From Curtobacterium pusillum (GTDB lineage Bacteria; Actinomycetota; Actinomycetes; Actinomycetales; Microbacteriaceae): a stretch of 64,000 nt of DNA. Position 1 is the stretch's first letter. Each line of letters opens with the position of its first letter. The notes below the pieces were generated by a model. It was not told the origin of the DNA and did no database searches. It was given only the letters and a program-made list of their open reading frames with translations. Shown here piece by piece: positions 17,232 through 30,040 of this stretch. The stretch spans positions 2,170,001 to 2,234,000 of the forward strand of contig CP018783.1 in assembly GCA_002025645.1 (NCBI GenBank). The letters are read 5' to 3'. Position numbers and translations under genes: made by a program.

Positions 17232-18902
17232 CTACGCGACCACGCGCAGGATCTCGTCGATGCTCGTCATGCCGAGCTTGACCTTCTCCCACCCGTCCTG
17301 ACGGAGGGTGAGCATGCCCTGCGCCTGGGCGACGCGGCTGATCTCGGCGCTGGACGCACGGGAGACGGCGAGGCGCTCGATCTCCTCGGTCACGGTCATG
17401 ACCTCGTGCAGGGCGATGCGGCCGCGGTACCCGGTGTTCGAGCAGACCGCGCAACCGACGGGGCCGAAGAACTCCGGGACGGCGGAGTCCTCGGTGTCGA
17501 TGAAGCCGAGCGCGGCGAGCTGCGCGGGCGTGTACTGCGCCGGGGCCTTGCAGCGGTCACAGAGCCGGCGGGCGAGACGCTGCGCGACGACGGAGTCGAG
17601 CGCGGACCCGACGAGGAACGGCTCGATGTCCATCTCCGTCAGGCGGGTGATCGCCGAGGGGGCGTCGTTCGTGTGCAGGGTCGAGAGCACCAGGTGGCCG
17701 GTGAGCGAGGCCTCGATCGCGATCTGCGCGGTCTCGTGGTCGCGGATCTCACCGAGGAGCACGACGTCGGGGTCGGAGCGCAGGATCGAGCGCAGGGCGG
17801 ACGCGAAGGTCAGACCGGCCTTCGGGTTGACCTGCACCTGGTTGATGCCGGCCATCCGGTACTCGACCGGGTCCTCCACGGTGATGACGTTGATCTCCGG
17901 GCGGGCGACCGCGTTGAGCGTCGTGTACAGCGTCGTCGACTTGCCGGAGCCGGTCGGGCCCGTGACCAGGATCATCCCGTACGGCTTCGAGTAGGAGCGC
18001 TGGTACGCCTGGAAGTTCTGCTCGAGCAGGTTGAGGTCTTTCAGGGACATCGACGTGTTCGTGTTGTCGAGGATCCGCATGACGACCTTCTCGCCCCAGA
18101 CGGTGGGGAGGGTCGCGACGCGGAGGTCGATCTGCCGGCCGCCGTGGCGCACCGACATGCGGCCGTCCTGCGGCTTCCGACGCTCGGCGATGTCGATGTC
18201 GCTCATGATCTTCAGGCGGCTGATGACACCGTTCTGGATGTTCTTGGGCGCCGGGGCCATCTCGTGCAGCACGCCGTCGATGCGGTAGCGGACGCGGACC
18301 TCGTGCTCACCGGGCTCGATGTGGATGTCCGACGCGTGGTCCTGGATCGCCTGCGAGACGAGCAGGTTCACGAAGCGGACGATCGGGACGTCGTCGAGGG
18401 CGCCGTCGGTCAGGTCGACCTGCTGCTGCGCCTGGGCCGACGCTTCTTCCTCGAGGGACGACGTCAGGTCGTTCAGTTCGTCGTCGGCGCGGAGGTAGCG
18501 GTCGAGCGCTGCAGCGAGGTCGCGCTCGTCGACCTGGAGCGGCTTGACCGGGCGACCGGAGGCGGTGCGGGCGTCGTCGATCGCGAGGACGTTCGTCGGG
18601 TTCACCATCGCGAGGACGAGGGTCTCGCCCTCGAACCCGACGCCGAGCACGCCGTGGCGACGGCAGAGCGCCGCGGGCAGCATCGACACCGCGGTGCCGT
18701 CGACCGGGTAGTCGGTCAGCGGGACGGTCTTCGAGTTGTTCGACGCGGCGCGGGCGGTGATGTACTGCGCCTCGCTCACCAGCCCCTGGTCGACCAGCGA
18801 CCGGATCGAGCGGTCGTCGATCTCCTCGTCGCCGGTCATCGAGTCGAGGTGCTCGATCGGCAGGGCTCCGTTGAGGATGAGGATCTCGGACAGTGTGGCC
18901 AT
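17232..18902 (-). CDS. pilB: Pilus extension ATPase PilB
   Basis: PilB powers pilus assembly. The 556-residue protein has an N-terminal GspE-type domain (residues 1-150), then the ATPase core with Walker A GPTGSGKSTTLYTT, Asp box ITVEDPVEY, Walker B DPDVVLLGEIRD and His box GHLVLSTLHTND. The tetracysteine zinc site typical of PilB/GspE is present (LCDRCKAP and GCAVCSNTGYRGR). ATG at 18900-18902 has a GGAGG site. It is the first gene of the pilus cluster; 172 non-coding bases lie upstream, with a TAGCGT hexamer as a possible -10 but no strong -35. Confidence 0.96.
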   Translation of the reverse strand: MATLSEILILNGALPIEHLDSMTGDEEIDDRSIRSLVDQGLVSEAQYITARAASNNSKTVPLTDYPVDGTAVSMLPAALCRRHGVLGVGFEGETLVLAMVNPTNVLAIDDARTASGRPVKPLQVDERDLAAALDRYLRADDELNDLTSSLEEEASAQAQQQVDLTDGALDDVPIVRFVNLLVSQAIQDHASDIHIEPGEHEVRVRYRIDGVLHEMAPAPKNIQNGVISRLKIMSDIDIAERRKPQDGRMSVRHGGRQIDLRVATLPTVWGEKVVMRILDNTNTSMSLKDLNLLEQNFQAYQRSYSKPYGMILVTGPTGSGKSTTLYTTLNAVARPEINVITVEDPVEYRMAGINQVQVNPKAGLTFASALRSILRSDPDVVLLGEIRDHETAQIAIEASLTGHLVLSTLHTNDAPSAITRLTEMDIEPFLVGSALDSVVAQRLARRLCDRCKAPAQYTPAQLAALGFIDTEDSAVPEFFGPVGCAVCSNTGYRGRIALHEVMTVTEEIERLAVSRASSAEISRVAQAQGMLTLRQDGWEKVKLGMTSIDEILRVVA

Positions 18903-19074
18903 GTGCCTCCGAGCCTCCTTCGGGTCGCGCGCTGGACGTGGGGACGAGCGCCGCAGGGGTTCGACGCCCGACCACGCTACGTCCGCGCCGAACGGCCACC
19001 GCAGTCCCACAACGAGGGGGCGAGGGGGTGTTCCGTGGCCCCAGTGCAGGGGTACCCGCGGGTATCGACCCTCG

Positions 19075-20103
19075 TCAGAGGGGCGTCGACGCGGTGACGT
19101 GCACGTCGCCCGCAACGAACCCGAGCCGCTCGTAGATGCGCCCGGCGCCGCTGGGGTTCTCGGCGTCGACGTGCAGCACCGCGGCGGACAGGCCGTCCGC
19201 CCGGATCGCCTGCAGCGAGGCGTCGAGCACGGCGGGCGCGAGGCCCCGTCCCCGGGCAGCACGGACGACCCCGACCCAGTGCACGTACCCGTACGAGCGA
19301 CCGCGGGCCTCGAAGCCGTCCGGGTCCACCTCCACGATCGCGAACGCCACGATCGCCCCGTCGGCGTCGACGACCACCCGCGACAGGTCGAGCCGGCTCT
19401 TGCTCGCGGTGAGGAAGCCGTGCCAGTCGGACTCGACCATCGGCTGCGACCCCCAGTGGTCGCGGAACGAGTCGTTCTTGGCGTGCCGCAGCGGCTCGAT
19501 GTCGTCCGGGGTGGCCGCGCGGACGACGTGGCCGTCCGGCAGCGCCGGCACGTCCGTGGCGTCGCCGTCGCTCTCGCCGAGGACGACCTGCATGTCGATC
19601 CAGTTCCGGGTCGGTTCGAACCCGGACCTCGCCGCGAGCCGGAGCGACCCGGCACCCTGCGGGGCGCCGACCTCGATCGTGGCGGGCAGGTCGACGTCGA
19701 GTACCGCCAGCCGCTGGCGTGCGCGGCCGACCTGCCACGCGAGCACCCGGCGGCCGATCCCCCGGCCGCGGAACCCGGGGTGCACGGTCCCGTCGAGCAC
19801 CACCCGCGCGGCGGTGACCCGGGAGGGGACGTCGATGACGATGCCGTAGGCCTGCACATGCCCCTCAGCATCGACGCCGACGAGGGTGTCCCGGGCGACG
19901 TCGAGCCCCTCGGTGGAGAACGTCCGCTCGAAGTCGGCTGTGGAGGGACGAGCGTGCGGGTCGTCCACCGCCGCGGCCGCCACTGCGAGGGCGTGCACCG
20001 CGGCGAGGTCGTCCCGTGACCCGGCCCGGAACGTCAACCCGCCGACCGGCACCGGTCGCTCGAGGTGGGCAGGGGCCGTGATCCGTTCGCGCAGCGTCGC
20101 CAT
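19075..20103 (-). CDS. Tandem-domain GNAT acetyltransferase
   Basis: A 342-residue protein built from two GNAT folds, like mycothiol synthase MshD and related proteins. The first domain has the acetyl-CoA loop HPGFRGRGIGRRVLAWQV. The second has VVRAARGRGLAPAVLDASL followed by VLHVDAENPSGAGRIYERLGF, the typical motif A/B pair. The substrate is unknown; MshD itself is possible but I see no specific evidence. ATG at 20101-20103. It is divergent from the VOC gene with 63 bases between them. Confidence 0.85.
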   Translation of the reverse strand: MATLRERITAPAHLERPVPVGGLTFRAGSRDDLAAVHALAVAAAAVDDPHARPSTADFERTFSTEGLDVARDTLVGVDAEGHVQAYGIVIDVPSRVTAARVVLDGTVHPGFRGRGIGRRVLAWQVGRARQRLAVLDVDLPATIEVGAPQGAGSLRLAARSGFEPTRNWIDMQVVLGESDGDATDVPALPDGHVVRAATPDDIEPLRHAKNDSFRDHWGSQPMVESDWHGFLTASKSRLDLSRVVVDADGAIVAFAIVEVDPDGFEARGRSYGYVHWVGVVRAARGRGLAPAVLDASLQAIRADGLSAAVLHVDAENPSGAGRIYERLGFVAGDVHVTASTPL

Positions 20104-20166
20104 GCCCCCAGCCTGCCAGGGCAGAAACTGCTCGACGTGCACGCCCACCGCGGGACATGATGAGTC

Positions 20167-20562
20167 ATGGACATCACGAGCGTGACCGTGGGGCTGCCCG
20201 TCACCGACATCGAGGCGTCCTGCCTCTGGTACGGCGCCGTGTTCGAACGCGCCGAACCGGACCTCGAGCCCGACGACGGCATCGCCGAGTACGAGGTCGG
20301 CGGCATCTGGATCCAGCTCTACGAGGACGAGAACGCCGAGGAGAACCCGGTGAGCGTCCGCTTCGGCGTCGACGACGTCACCGCCCAGCACGCCCGGATC
20401 GGTGCTCTCGGCATCGACATCGGCCCCGTCGAGTGCGTCGACGGGGCGGTCGACTGGTTCGACGTCCGCGACCCCGACGGCAACGTCCTCAGCCTGTTCT
20501 CCCTGGTCGACGAGACCGGTCGCGGATCCGGCCGCGACAACGGCGCGGACCGCGCGCTCTAG
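20167..20562 (+). CDS. VOC/glyoxalase family protein
   Basis: A 131-residue single-module vicinal-oxygen-chelate protein. It starts ITSVTVGLPVTDIEASCLWY, the first beta-alpha unit, and ends with the second (VDWFDVRDPDGNVLSLFSLV), where the glutamate usually used for metal binding is not in its normal position. Such proteins bind metal or small ligands; the substrate cannot be told. ATG at 20167 has no clear ribosome site. It converges on rpoC, with two strong inverted repeats between them. Confidence 0.8.
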   Translation: MDITSVTVGLPVTDIEASCLWYGAVFERAEPDLEPDDGIAEYEVGGIWIQLYEDENAEENPVSVRFGVDDVTAQHARIGALGIDIGPVECVDGAVDWFDVRDPDGNVLSLFSLVDETGRGSGRDNGADRAL

Positions 20563-20567
20563 ACGCA

Positions 20568-20627
20568 CCCCCTGACGGCCTGGAGGCACGGTGCCGGCCC
20601 GCACCGTGCCTCCAGGCCGTCAGGGGG
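20568..20627. repeat. Perfect 60-base inverted repeat carrying two CTGGAGGCACGG cores
   Basis: Left arm 20568-20594 and right arm 20601-20627 are 27 bases each and perfectly complementary, with a 6-base loop. The cores are at 20580-20591 and 20604-20615. It starts just after the VOC stop and probably ends that transcript. The second example is at 45685-45730. Confidence 0.92.
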
Positions 20628-20648
20628 TCGCGAACGCGAGCCGCAACG

Positions 20649-20686
20649 GGAACGGCCCCCGCATCCGAGGATGCGGGGGCCGTTCC
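20649..20686 (-). terminator. Terminator of the rpoBC operon
   Basis: Two 18-base arms (20649-20666 and 20669-20686) pair perfectly around a 2-base turn, 14 bases past the rpoC stop. No T-run follows, as is usual in high-GC actinobacteria. Together with the adjacent 60-base repeat it insulates rpoC from the convergent VOC gene. Confidence 0.75.
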
Positions 20687-20700
20687 GGTGGAGCTCAGGC

Positions 20701-24582
<3,882 letters not shown>

Positions 24583-24624
24583 TGTTCTTCTCTCTAGCTG
24601 GATTCGTTACGAGTACGGGCGGGA

Positions 24625-27600
24625 TCAGATGTCGTCGACGGACGACGACTCGAACCGCGAGGAGATGTTGATGCCGAGCTCTTCAGCGGCACGGAAGACC
24701 TCGTCGTCCGTGTCGCGGAGGCTGACCGCCTGGCCGTCGGCCGAGAGGACCTCGACGTTCAGGCAGAGCGACTGCATCTCCTTCATGAGGACCTTGAACG
24801 ACTCCGGGATACCCGGCTCCTGGATGTTCTCGCCCTTGACGATCGCCTCGTAGACCTTCACGCGGCCGAGGATGTCGTCGGACTTGATCGTCAGGAGCTC
24901 CTGGAGGGCGTAGGCGGCGCCGTACGCCTCGAGTGCCCACACCTCCATCTCACCGAATCGCTGTCCACCGAACTGCGCCTTACCACCCAGCGGCTGCTGC
25001 GTGATCATCGAGTACGGACCGGTCGAACGGGCGTGGATCTTGTCGTCGACCAGGTGGTGCAGCTTGAGGATGTACATGTAGCCGACCGAGACGGGCTCCG
25101 GGAACGGCTCGCCGGAGCGGCCGTCGAAGAGCTGCGCCTTGCCGGACGAACCGATCAGACGCTCGCCGTCGCGGTTCGGGAGGGTGCTGTCGAGGAGGCC
25201 CTCGATCTCACGCTCGTACGCACCGTCGAACACCGGGGTGGCGACCTTCGTGCCGGGCTCCGCGCTGTGGGCGGCCTCGGGGAGAGCCGAAGCCCACTCC
25301 TGGATGCCCTCGACGTTCCAGCCCTGCTTCGCGAGCCACCCGAGGTGGATCTCGAGGACCTGGCCGAAGTTCATGCGGCCGGGGACGCCGAGCGGGTTGA
25401 GCACGATGTCGACCGGGGTGCCGTCGGCGAGGAACGGCATGTCCTCCACCGGCAGGATCGTCGAGATGACGCCCTTGTTGCCGTGACGACCGGCGAGCTT
25501 GTCACCCGCGGTGATCTTGCGCTTCTGGGCGATGTAGACGACCACGCGCTGGTTGACGCCGGAGCCGAGCTCGTCGTCGCCGTCCTGCGAGTCGAACACC
25601 TTGACGCCGATGATCGTGCCCTCTTCACCGTGGGGCACCTTGAGCGAGGTGTCGCGGACTTCGCGCGACTTCTCGTTGAAGATGGCACGGAGGAGGCGCT
25701 CTTCAGCGGAGAGCTCGGTCTCGCCCTTCGGCGTGACCTTGCCGACCAGGATGTCGCCGGGGCGGACCTCGGCACCGATGCGGATGATGCCGCGCTCGTC
25801 GAGGTCGGCCAGGAGGTCCGGGCTGACGTTCGGGAGGTCGCGGGTGATCTCCTCCTTGCCGAGCTTCGTGTCGCGGGCGTCGACCTCGTACTCCTCGATG
25901 TGGATCGAGGAGAGCGTGTCGTCCTTCACGAGGTTCTGCGACAGGATCATCGCGTCCTCGTAGTTGTAGCCCTCCCACGGCATGAACGCGACGAGGAGGT
26001 TCTTGCCGAGCGCGAGCTCGCCGTTCTCCGTCGCGGGACCGTCGGCGATGACCTCGCCCTGCTCCACGCGCTCACCGGCCGAGACGACCACGCGGTGGTT
26101 GTAGCTCGTGCCCTGGTTCGAGCGGTCGAACTTGCGCAGGTAGTAGGTCTGCGTGCCGCCCTCGTCGAGCTGCAGGGTCACGGCGTCGGCCGAGACCTCG
26201 GAGACGACACCGGCCTTGTCGGCGGTGACGACGTCACCGGCGTCGATGGCGGTGTAGCCCTCCATACCGGTACCGACGAGCGGCGACTCGGAGCGGAGCA
26301 GCGGCACTGCCTGACGCTGCATGTTCGCACCCATGAGGGCGCGGTTCGCGTCGTCGTGCTCGAGGAACGGGATGAGCGACGTCGCGACCGACACCATCTG
26401 GCGCGGGGAGACGTCCATGTAGTCGACCTCGTCCTTGCCGACGAGCTCGACCTCGCCGCCCTTCTTCCGGACGAGCACCTTGTCGTCCTGGAAGTGGAAG
26501 GAGTCGGTGAGCGGGGCGTTCGCCTGCGCGACGACGAAGTCGTCCTCTTCCGAAGCCGTGAGGTAGTCGATGGTCGTGGTGACCTGACCGTTCACGACGC
26601 GGCGGTACGGCGTCTCGATGAAGCCGAACGAGTTGATCCGACCGAAGGACGCGAGCGAACCGATCAGGCCGATGTTCGGGCCTTCCGGGGTCTCGATCGG
26701 GCACATGCGGCCGTAGTGCGACGGGTGGACGTCACGAACCTCGACGCCGGCGCGCTCACGGGACAGACCACCCGGGCCGAGGGCCGAGAGGCGGCGCTTG
26801 TGCGTCAGGCCCGCGAGCGGGTTGTTCTGGTCCATGAACTGCGACAGCTGGGACGTTCCGAAGAACTCCTTGATCGCGGCGACGACCGGACGCACGTTGA
26901 TGAGCGTCTGCGGCGTGATCGCCTCGATGTCCTGCGTGGTCATGCGCTCGCGGACGACGCGCTCCATGCGGGACAGACCCGTGCGGACCTGGTTCTGGAT
27001 GAGCTCGCCGACGGCGCGGATGCGACGGTTGCCGAAGTGGTCGATGTCGTCCACGTCGAGGCGCAGCTGCACCGGCTCGCCGTCGCGGACGCCGTCGAGG
27101 GTGGTCTTCTCGGCGTGCAGCGAGACCAGGTACTTGATCGTGCGGACGATGTCCTGCACGGTCAGGACCGAGTCGCTGAGCGGCGCGTCGATGCCGAGCT
27201 TGCGGTTGACCTTGTAGCGGCCGACCTTCGCGAGGTCGTAGCGCTTCGGGTTGAAGTAGAAGTTGTCGAGGAGCGCACGCGCGGCCTCGGCGGCGACCTG
27301 CTCGCCCGGACGCAGCTTGCGGTAGATGTCCTTGAGCGCCTCTTCCTTGGTGAGGATGGCGTCCTTCTCGAGGGTCGACTCGATCGAGGCGAAGCCCTGG
27401 AACTCGTCCATGATCTCTTCGCTCGTCATGCCGAGCGCCTTGAGGAACACGGTGACCGACTGCTTGCGCTTGCGGTCGATGCGCACGCCCACCTGGTCGC
27501 GCTTGTCGATCTCGAACTCGAGCCAGGCACCACGCGAGGGGATCACGCGAGCGGAGTAGATGTCCTTGTCGGACGTCTTCTCCTGCTGACGCTCGAAGTA

Positions 27601-28113
27601 CACGCCCGGCGAGCGGACGAGCTGCGAGACCACGACACGCTCGGTGCCGTTGATGATGAACGTGCCGCGCTCGGTCATGAGCGGGAAGTCGCCCATGAAC
27701 ACGGTCTGCGTCTTGATCTCACCGGTCATGTGGTTCATGAACTCGGCGTTGACGTAGAGCGGGGCAGCGTAGGTCTTGCCACGCTCCTTGCACTCGTCGA
27801 TCGAGTACTTCGGGTCCTCGAGCTCGGGCGACGTGAAGCCGAGCTGCATGGTCTCGCCGAGGTCCTCGATCGGGGAGATCTCCTCGAAGATCTCCTCGAG
27901 CCCGGAGTGCAGTGCGAGGTCGGTGCGACCCTGCTCCTGGCCTTCGGCGAGGCGGGCCTTCCAGACGTCGTTGCCGACGAGCCAGTCGAAGCTCTCCGTC
28001 TGGAGTGCGAGCAGATCAGGAACCGTGAGGGTGTCCGTGATCTTGGCGAACGAGAGTCGCGAGTGGTTGCGACCGTTCTTGGGGTTGGTGGATGCGTTGG
28101 GCGCAGCAGCCAA
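24625..28113 (-). CDS. rpoB: RNA polymerase beta subunit
   Basis: Catalytic beta subunit, 1162 residues. The rifampicin pocket reads [16 protein letters not shown] then [20 protein letters not shown], the wild-type susceptible form. [23 protein letters not shown] and [10 protein letters not shown] are also intact. The start is TTG (28111-28113) with a strong GGAGGTC site upstream; no ATG fits the N-terminus [21 protein letters not shown] gene-free 388-base region upstream carries candidate promoters. Confidence 0.98.
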   Translation of the reverse strand: MAAAPNASTNPKNGRNHSRLSFAKITDTLTVPDLLALQTESFDWLVGNDVWKARLAEGQEQGRTDLALHSGLEEIFEEISPIEDLGETMQLGFTSPELEDPKYSIDECKERGKTYAAPLYVNAEFMNHMTGEIKTQTVFMGDFPLMTERGTFIINGTERVVVSQLVRSPGVYFERQQEKTSDKDIYSARVIPSRGAWLEFEIDKRDQVGVRIDRKRKQSVTVFLKALGMTSEEIMDEFQGFASIESTLEKDAILTKEEALKDIYRKLRPGEQVAAEAARALLDNFYFNPKRYDLAKVGRYKVNRKLGIDAPLSDSVLTVQDIVRTIKYLVSLHAEKTTLDGVRDGEPVQLRLDVDDIDHFGNRRIRAVGELIQNQVRTGLSRMERVVRERMTTQDIEAITPQTLINVRPVVAAIKEFFGTSQLSQFMDQNNPLAGLTHKRRLSALGPGGLSRERAGVEVRDVHPSHYGRMCPIETPEGPNIGLIGSLASFGRINSFGFIETPYRRVVNGQVTTTIDYLTASEEDDFVVAQANAPLTDSFHFQDDKVLVRKKGGEVELVGKDEVDYMDVSPRQMVSVATSLIPFLEHDDANRALMGANMQRQAVPLLRSESPLVGTGMEGYTAIDAGDVVTADKAGVVSEVSADAVTLQLDEGGTQTYYLRKFDRSNQGTSYNHRVVVSAGERVEQGEVIADGPATENGELALGKNLLVAFMPWEGYNYEDAMILSQNLVKDDTLSSIHIEEYEVDARDTKLGKEEITRDLPNVSPDLLADLDERGIIRIGAEVRPGDILVGKVTPKGETELSAEERLLRAIFNEKSREVRDTSLKVPHGEEGTIIGVKVFDSQDGDDELGSGVNQRVVVYIAQKRKITAGDKLAGRHGNKGVISTILPVEDMPFLADGTPVDIVLNPLGVPGRMNFGQVLEIHLGWLAKQGWNVEGIQEWASALPEAAHSAEPGTKVATPVFDGAYEREIEGLLDSTLPNRDGERLIGSSGKAQLFDGRSGEPFPEPVSVGYMYILKLHHLVDDKIHARSTGPYSMITQQPLGGKAQFGGQRFGEMEVWALEAYGAAYALQELLTIKSDDILGRVKVYEAIVKGENIQEPGIPESFKVLMKEMQSLCLNVEVLSADGQAVSLRDTDDEVFRAAEELGINISSRFESSSVDDI

Positions 28114-28348
28114 GGGTTTGACCTCCGGTAGGCCCCGTCGGGCCGGTACTGACGAGCAGCACGTAGGTGAGTGGATTGACGCTTGAGCGCACCCCTCGAA
28201 GACACGCGATCACGGGCCGCCGCGTGAGCGAGGACACATGTGCGATGATCTGGGTGAGCGGTACCCGCCGACATATACGGGTCCGGCTTCACCAGGGCGG
28301 GCGTCGACCGCAATATGACGACACGGATGCCAGGGAGCGCGAACTGTC

Positions 28349-28378
28349 ATCATAGGTCGCGCTCGTGCGCGATGTCCA
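28349..28378 (-). promoter_or_regulatory. Candidate rpoBC promoter
   Basis: On the minus strand TGGACA (28373-28378) and TATGAT (28349-28354) are 18 bases apart, a good housekeeping match, giving a leader of roughly 230 bases to the rpoB TTG. Confidence 0.45.
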
Positions 28379-28386
28379 GTCCTGGC

Positions 28387-28416
28387 TTGACCGAATTCGT
28401 CAGTGCCGTGTATAAG
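28387..28416 (+). promoter_or_regulatory. Strong promoter-like sequence pointing away from rpoB
   Basis: TTGACC (28387-28392) and TATAAG (28411-28416) are 18 bases apart on the plus strand. The RNA would start near 28423 and run antisense into the 28502-29020 gene. No plus-strand gene lies within 3 kb downstream. Confidence 0.4.
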
Positions 28417-28501
28417 CCGGTGGACCGACCCGGTATTCCCCGCGGCGACGGCTCGGACGACGGCACGGAGCACCACCGCACGGCACCGTCCGCGGCGCCC
28501 G

Positions 28502-29020
28502 TCAGCGCAGCGCGCCGAGCACCTTCTCCGGCCGCCGGACCCGCACGAACGTCACGCGCCCGCGGTCGTCGGTGATCTCGATCCCGCGCCCCGGCGTGAG
28601 GATCAGCGCCCGCACGCCACGACCGAGCCGGAGCCCGATCCCGCCGTACGTGGAGGCATCTGCCTCGGCGAGCCGCACGTCGACGATGCGCCGGCGAGCG
28701 ATCCGTCGCGCGGGCAGCGGCCGGAAGTGCAGGACGACGTGGGTGTCCGTCACGGTGAACCCGGTGCGGGCGAGCAGGAGCAGGAGGCCCACCGCGACGC
28801 CGACGAGCCCTGGCACGACGAGCGCCGCCTCGGGCGCCTCGCCCGGCCACCCGAGGACCGCTGCCACGAGTGCGAGGCCGCCGACCAGCAGGACCCCGCC
28901 GACCGCGCGCATCCAGGTGGGGGCGTGGTCGTGGTCGGTCTGCGTGGGCGCCGACGTCGGCCGCGCGGTGCGGGTCGCGGTGACGAGTCGGTACGTCGGG
29001 ACGCTCATGGTGTCGGTCAT
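28502..29020 (-). CDS. Membrane-anchored PH-like domain protein, function unknown
   Basis: A 172-residue protein. A polar N-terminus of 35 residues is followed by two close membrane helices (about 37-58 and 65-85). A C-terminal beta-rich domain of about 85 residues (FTVTDTHVVLHFRPLPARRI ... ITDDRGRVTFVRVRRPEKVL) looks like the small bacterial PH domains found in actinobacterial membrane proteins. ATG at 29018-29020 is chosen for the GGAG upstream; a second in-frame ATG lies four codons later. A near-consensus promoter lies about 45 bases upstream. Confidence 0.7.
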   Translation of the reverse strand: MTDTMSVPTYRLVTATRTARPTSAPTQTDHDHAPTWMRAVGGVLLVGGLALVAAVLGWPGEAPEAALVVPGLVGVAVGLLLLLARTGFTVTDTHVVLHFRPLPARRIARRRIVDVRLAEADASTYGGIGLRLGRGVRALILTPGRGIEITDDRGRVTFVRVRRPEKVLGALR

Positions 29021-29383
29021 GGCTACGGGCTCCTGCGGATTCGTGGTCCGGTGCGTGCGCTGTCGTATTTTACATAACGCACACAATGTTTTCAATGACC
29101 AGTGCGCAGGGCAGGGCCACGGGCGGCGCGCAGGAGAGCGGGGAGGCCCGGCGCACGCCGACGGCAGGCGCACGGAGCCGGCAGTGGGGGTTGCCGGACG
29201 GGCTCGCCGCGGTCACGGTCGAGGTGCGGAACCGCGAGGTGTGGGGCACTGCGCGATTCGACGCACCGAGGTGACGACCCGGTGAACGATAGGGGGCGAT
29301 CCTTGACGTCCGCTGGCCGTACATGTGTACGCATTCAACCGCGCGTGTTCAGCCGCGCACACCGCGCAGACGGTGACGCGCCG
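29021..29383. other. Gene-free region with one promoter
   Basis: 363 bases between the PH-like gene start and the response regulator stop. The only clear signal is the promoter at 29067-29095 in a local A/T-rich patch. The rest is GC-rich; short open frames lack ribosome sites and family resemblance. Confidence 0.5.
29067..29095 (-). promoter_or_regulatory. Promoter of the PH-like membrane protein gene
   Basis: On the minus strand TTGAAA (29090-29095) and TAAAAT (29067-29072) have a 17-base spacer, one of the closest matches to the sigma-70 consensus in the window. The leader to the ATG at 29020 would be about 40 bases. Confidence 0.65.
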
Positions 29384-30040
29384 CTACGAGCGCAGGACGA
29401 GTGCGACCGCCTCGGCCCGGGTCCGGACGCCGAGCTTCGTGAAGACCTGGTTCACGTACGACTTCACGGTCGGCACCGTCAGGAACAGCTCGGCGGCGAT
29501 CTCCGGGTTCGACCGGCCCTCCGCGATGCGCTCGAGGACGTCGGCCTCGCGCGGGGTGAGGTCCGGGAAGCGCGTCCGGAGCTCCACCGGCGCCGCGGGT
29601 GCAGGTGCGGGTGACGCACCACCCGCGAGCTGCGCGACGAGCCGTGCGCCGACGGTCGCGTCGAAGGTGGACTGCCCCGAGGCCACGGCACGGATCGCCG
29701 TCGCGATCTCCACGCGACCGGCGTCCTTCGTCAGGTAGCCCCGGGCGCCCGCCCGGAGCGCGGTGACGATCGACTCGTCGTCGGCGTAGGTCGTCAGCAC
29801 CAGGACGGCCACCTGCGGGTGCGCCGTGGTGATCTGCGCGGTCGCGGTCGGCCCGTCCACCACGGGCATCCGGAGGTCCATGAGCACGACGTCCGGCACG
29901 TCGCGGTCGACGGCGACCACGGCCGCGGCGCCGTCAGCGGCCTCGCCGACGACCTCGAGGTCCGGCATGAGGGACAGCACCGTCACCAGGCCGTCGCGCA
30001 CGATGGCCTGGTCGTCGACGACGAGCACGCGGATGGTCAC
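29384..30040 (-). CDS. NarL/LuxR-type response regulator
   Basis: A 218-residue two-component response regulator. The receiver domain has the acidic pair VVDDQ, phospho-acceptor Asp in DVVLMDLRMP, Thr in LTTYAD and Lys in LTKDAG. A Pro/Ala linker leads to the LuxR-type helix-turn-helix (LTPREADVLERIAEGRSNPE ... VKSYVNQVFTKLGVRTRAEA). The GTG start overlaps the kinase stop (GTGA), so the pair is translated together. Targets are unknown. Confidence 0.93.
   Translation of the reverse strand: MTIRVLVVDDQAIVRDGLVTVLSLMPDLEVVGEAADGAAAVVAVDRDVPDVVLMDLRMPVVDGPTATAQITTAHPQVAVLVLTTYADDESIVTALRAGARGYLTKDAGRVEIATAIRAVASGQSTFDATVGARLVAQLAGGASPAPAPAAPVELRTRFPDLTPREADVLERIAEGRSNPEIAAELFLTVPTVKSYVNQVFTKLGVRTRAEAVALVLRS

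Larger units (their letters stand above)
28114..28501. other. Gene-free region upstream of rpoB
   Basis: 388 bases without a convincing coding frame between rpoB and the PH-like membrane protein gene. It is less GC-rich than its surroundings and holds a candidate rpoB promoter (28349-28378, minus) back to back with a strong promoter-like sequence on the plus strand (28387-28416). The leader of rpoB would be about 230 bases. Confidence 0.6.

Noticed and set aside
6387..18902. Search for a secretin (pilQ) or pilP in the pilus cluster
   Set aside because: None is present; the cluster fits a monoderm pilus or type II-like system and the order and motifs (PilT, PilD, PilMNO) favour type IVa pili over a Tad system.
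24625..28113. Possible rifampicin-resistance changes in rpoB or streptomycin-resistance changes in rpsL
   Set aside because: The rifampicin pocket and S12 Lys43 and Lys88 are wild type.
28403..29077. Plus-strand frame downstream of the 28387 promoter
   Set aside because: It is antisense to the PH-like membrane protein gene, Arg/Pro/Asp-rich and lacks a ribosome site; a non-coding RNA is the better explanation.
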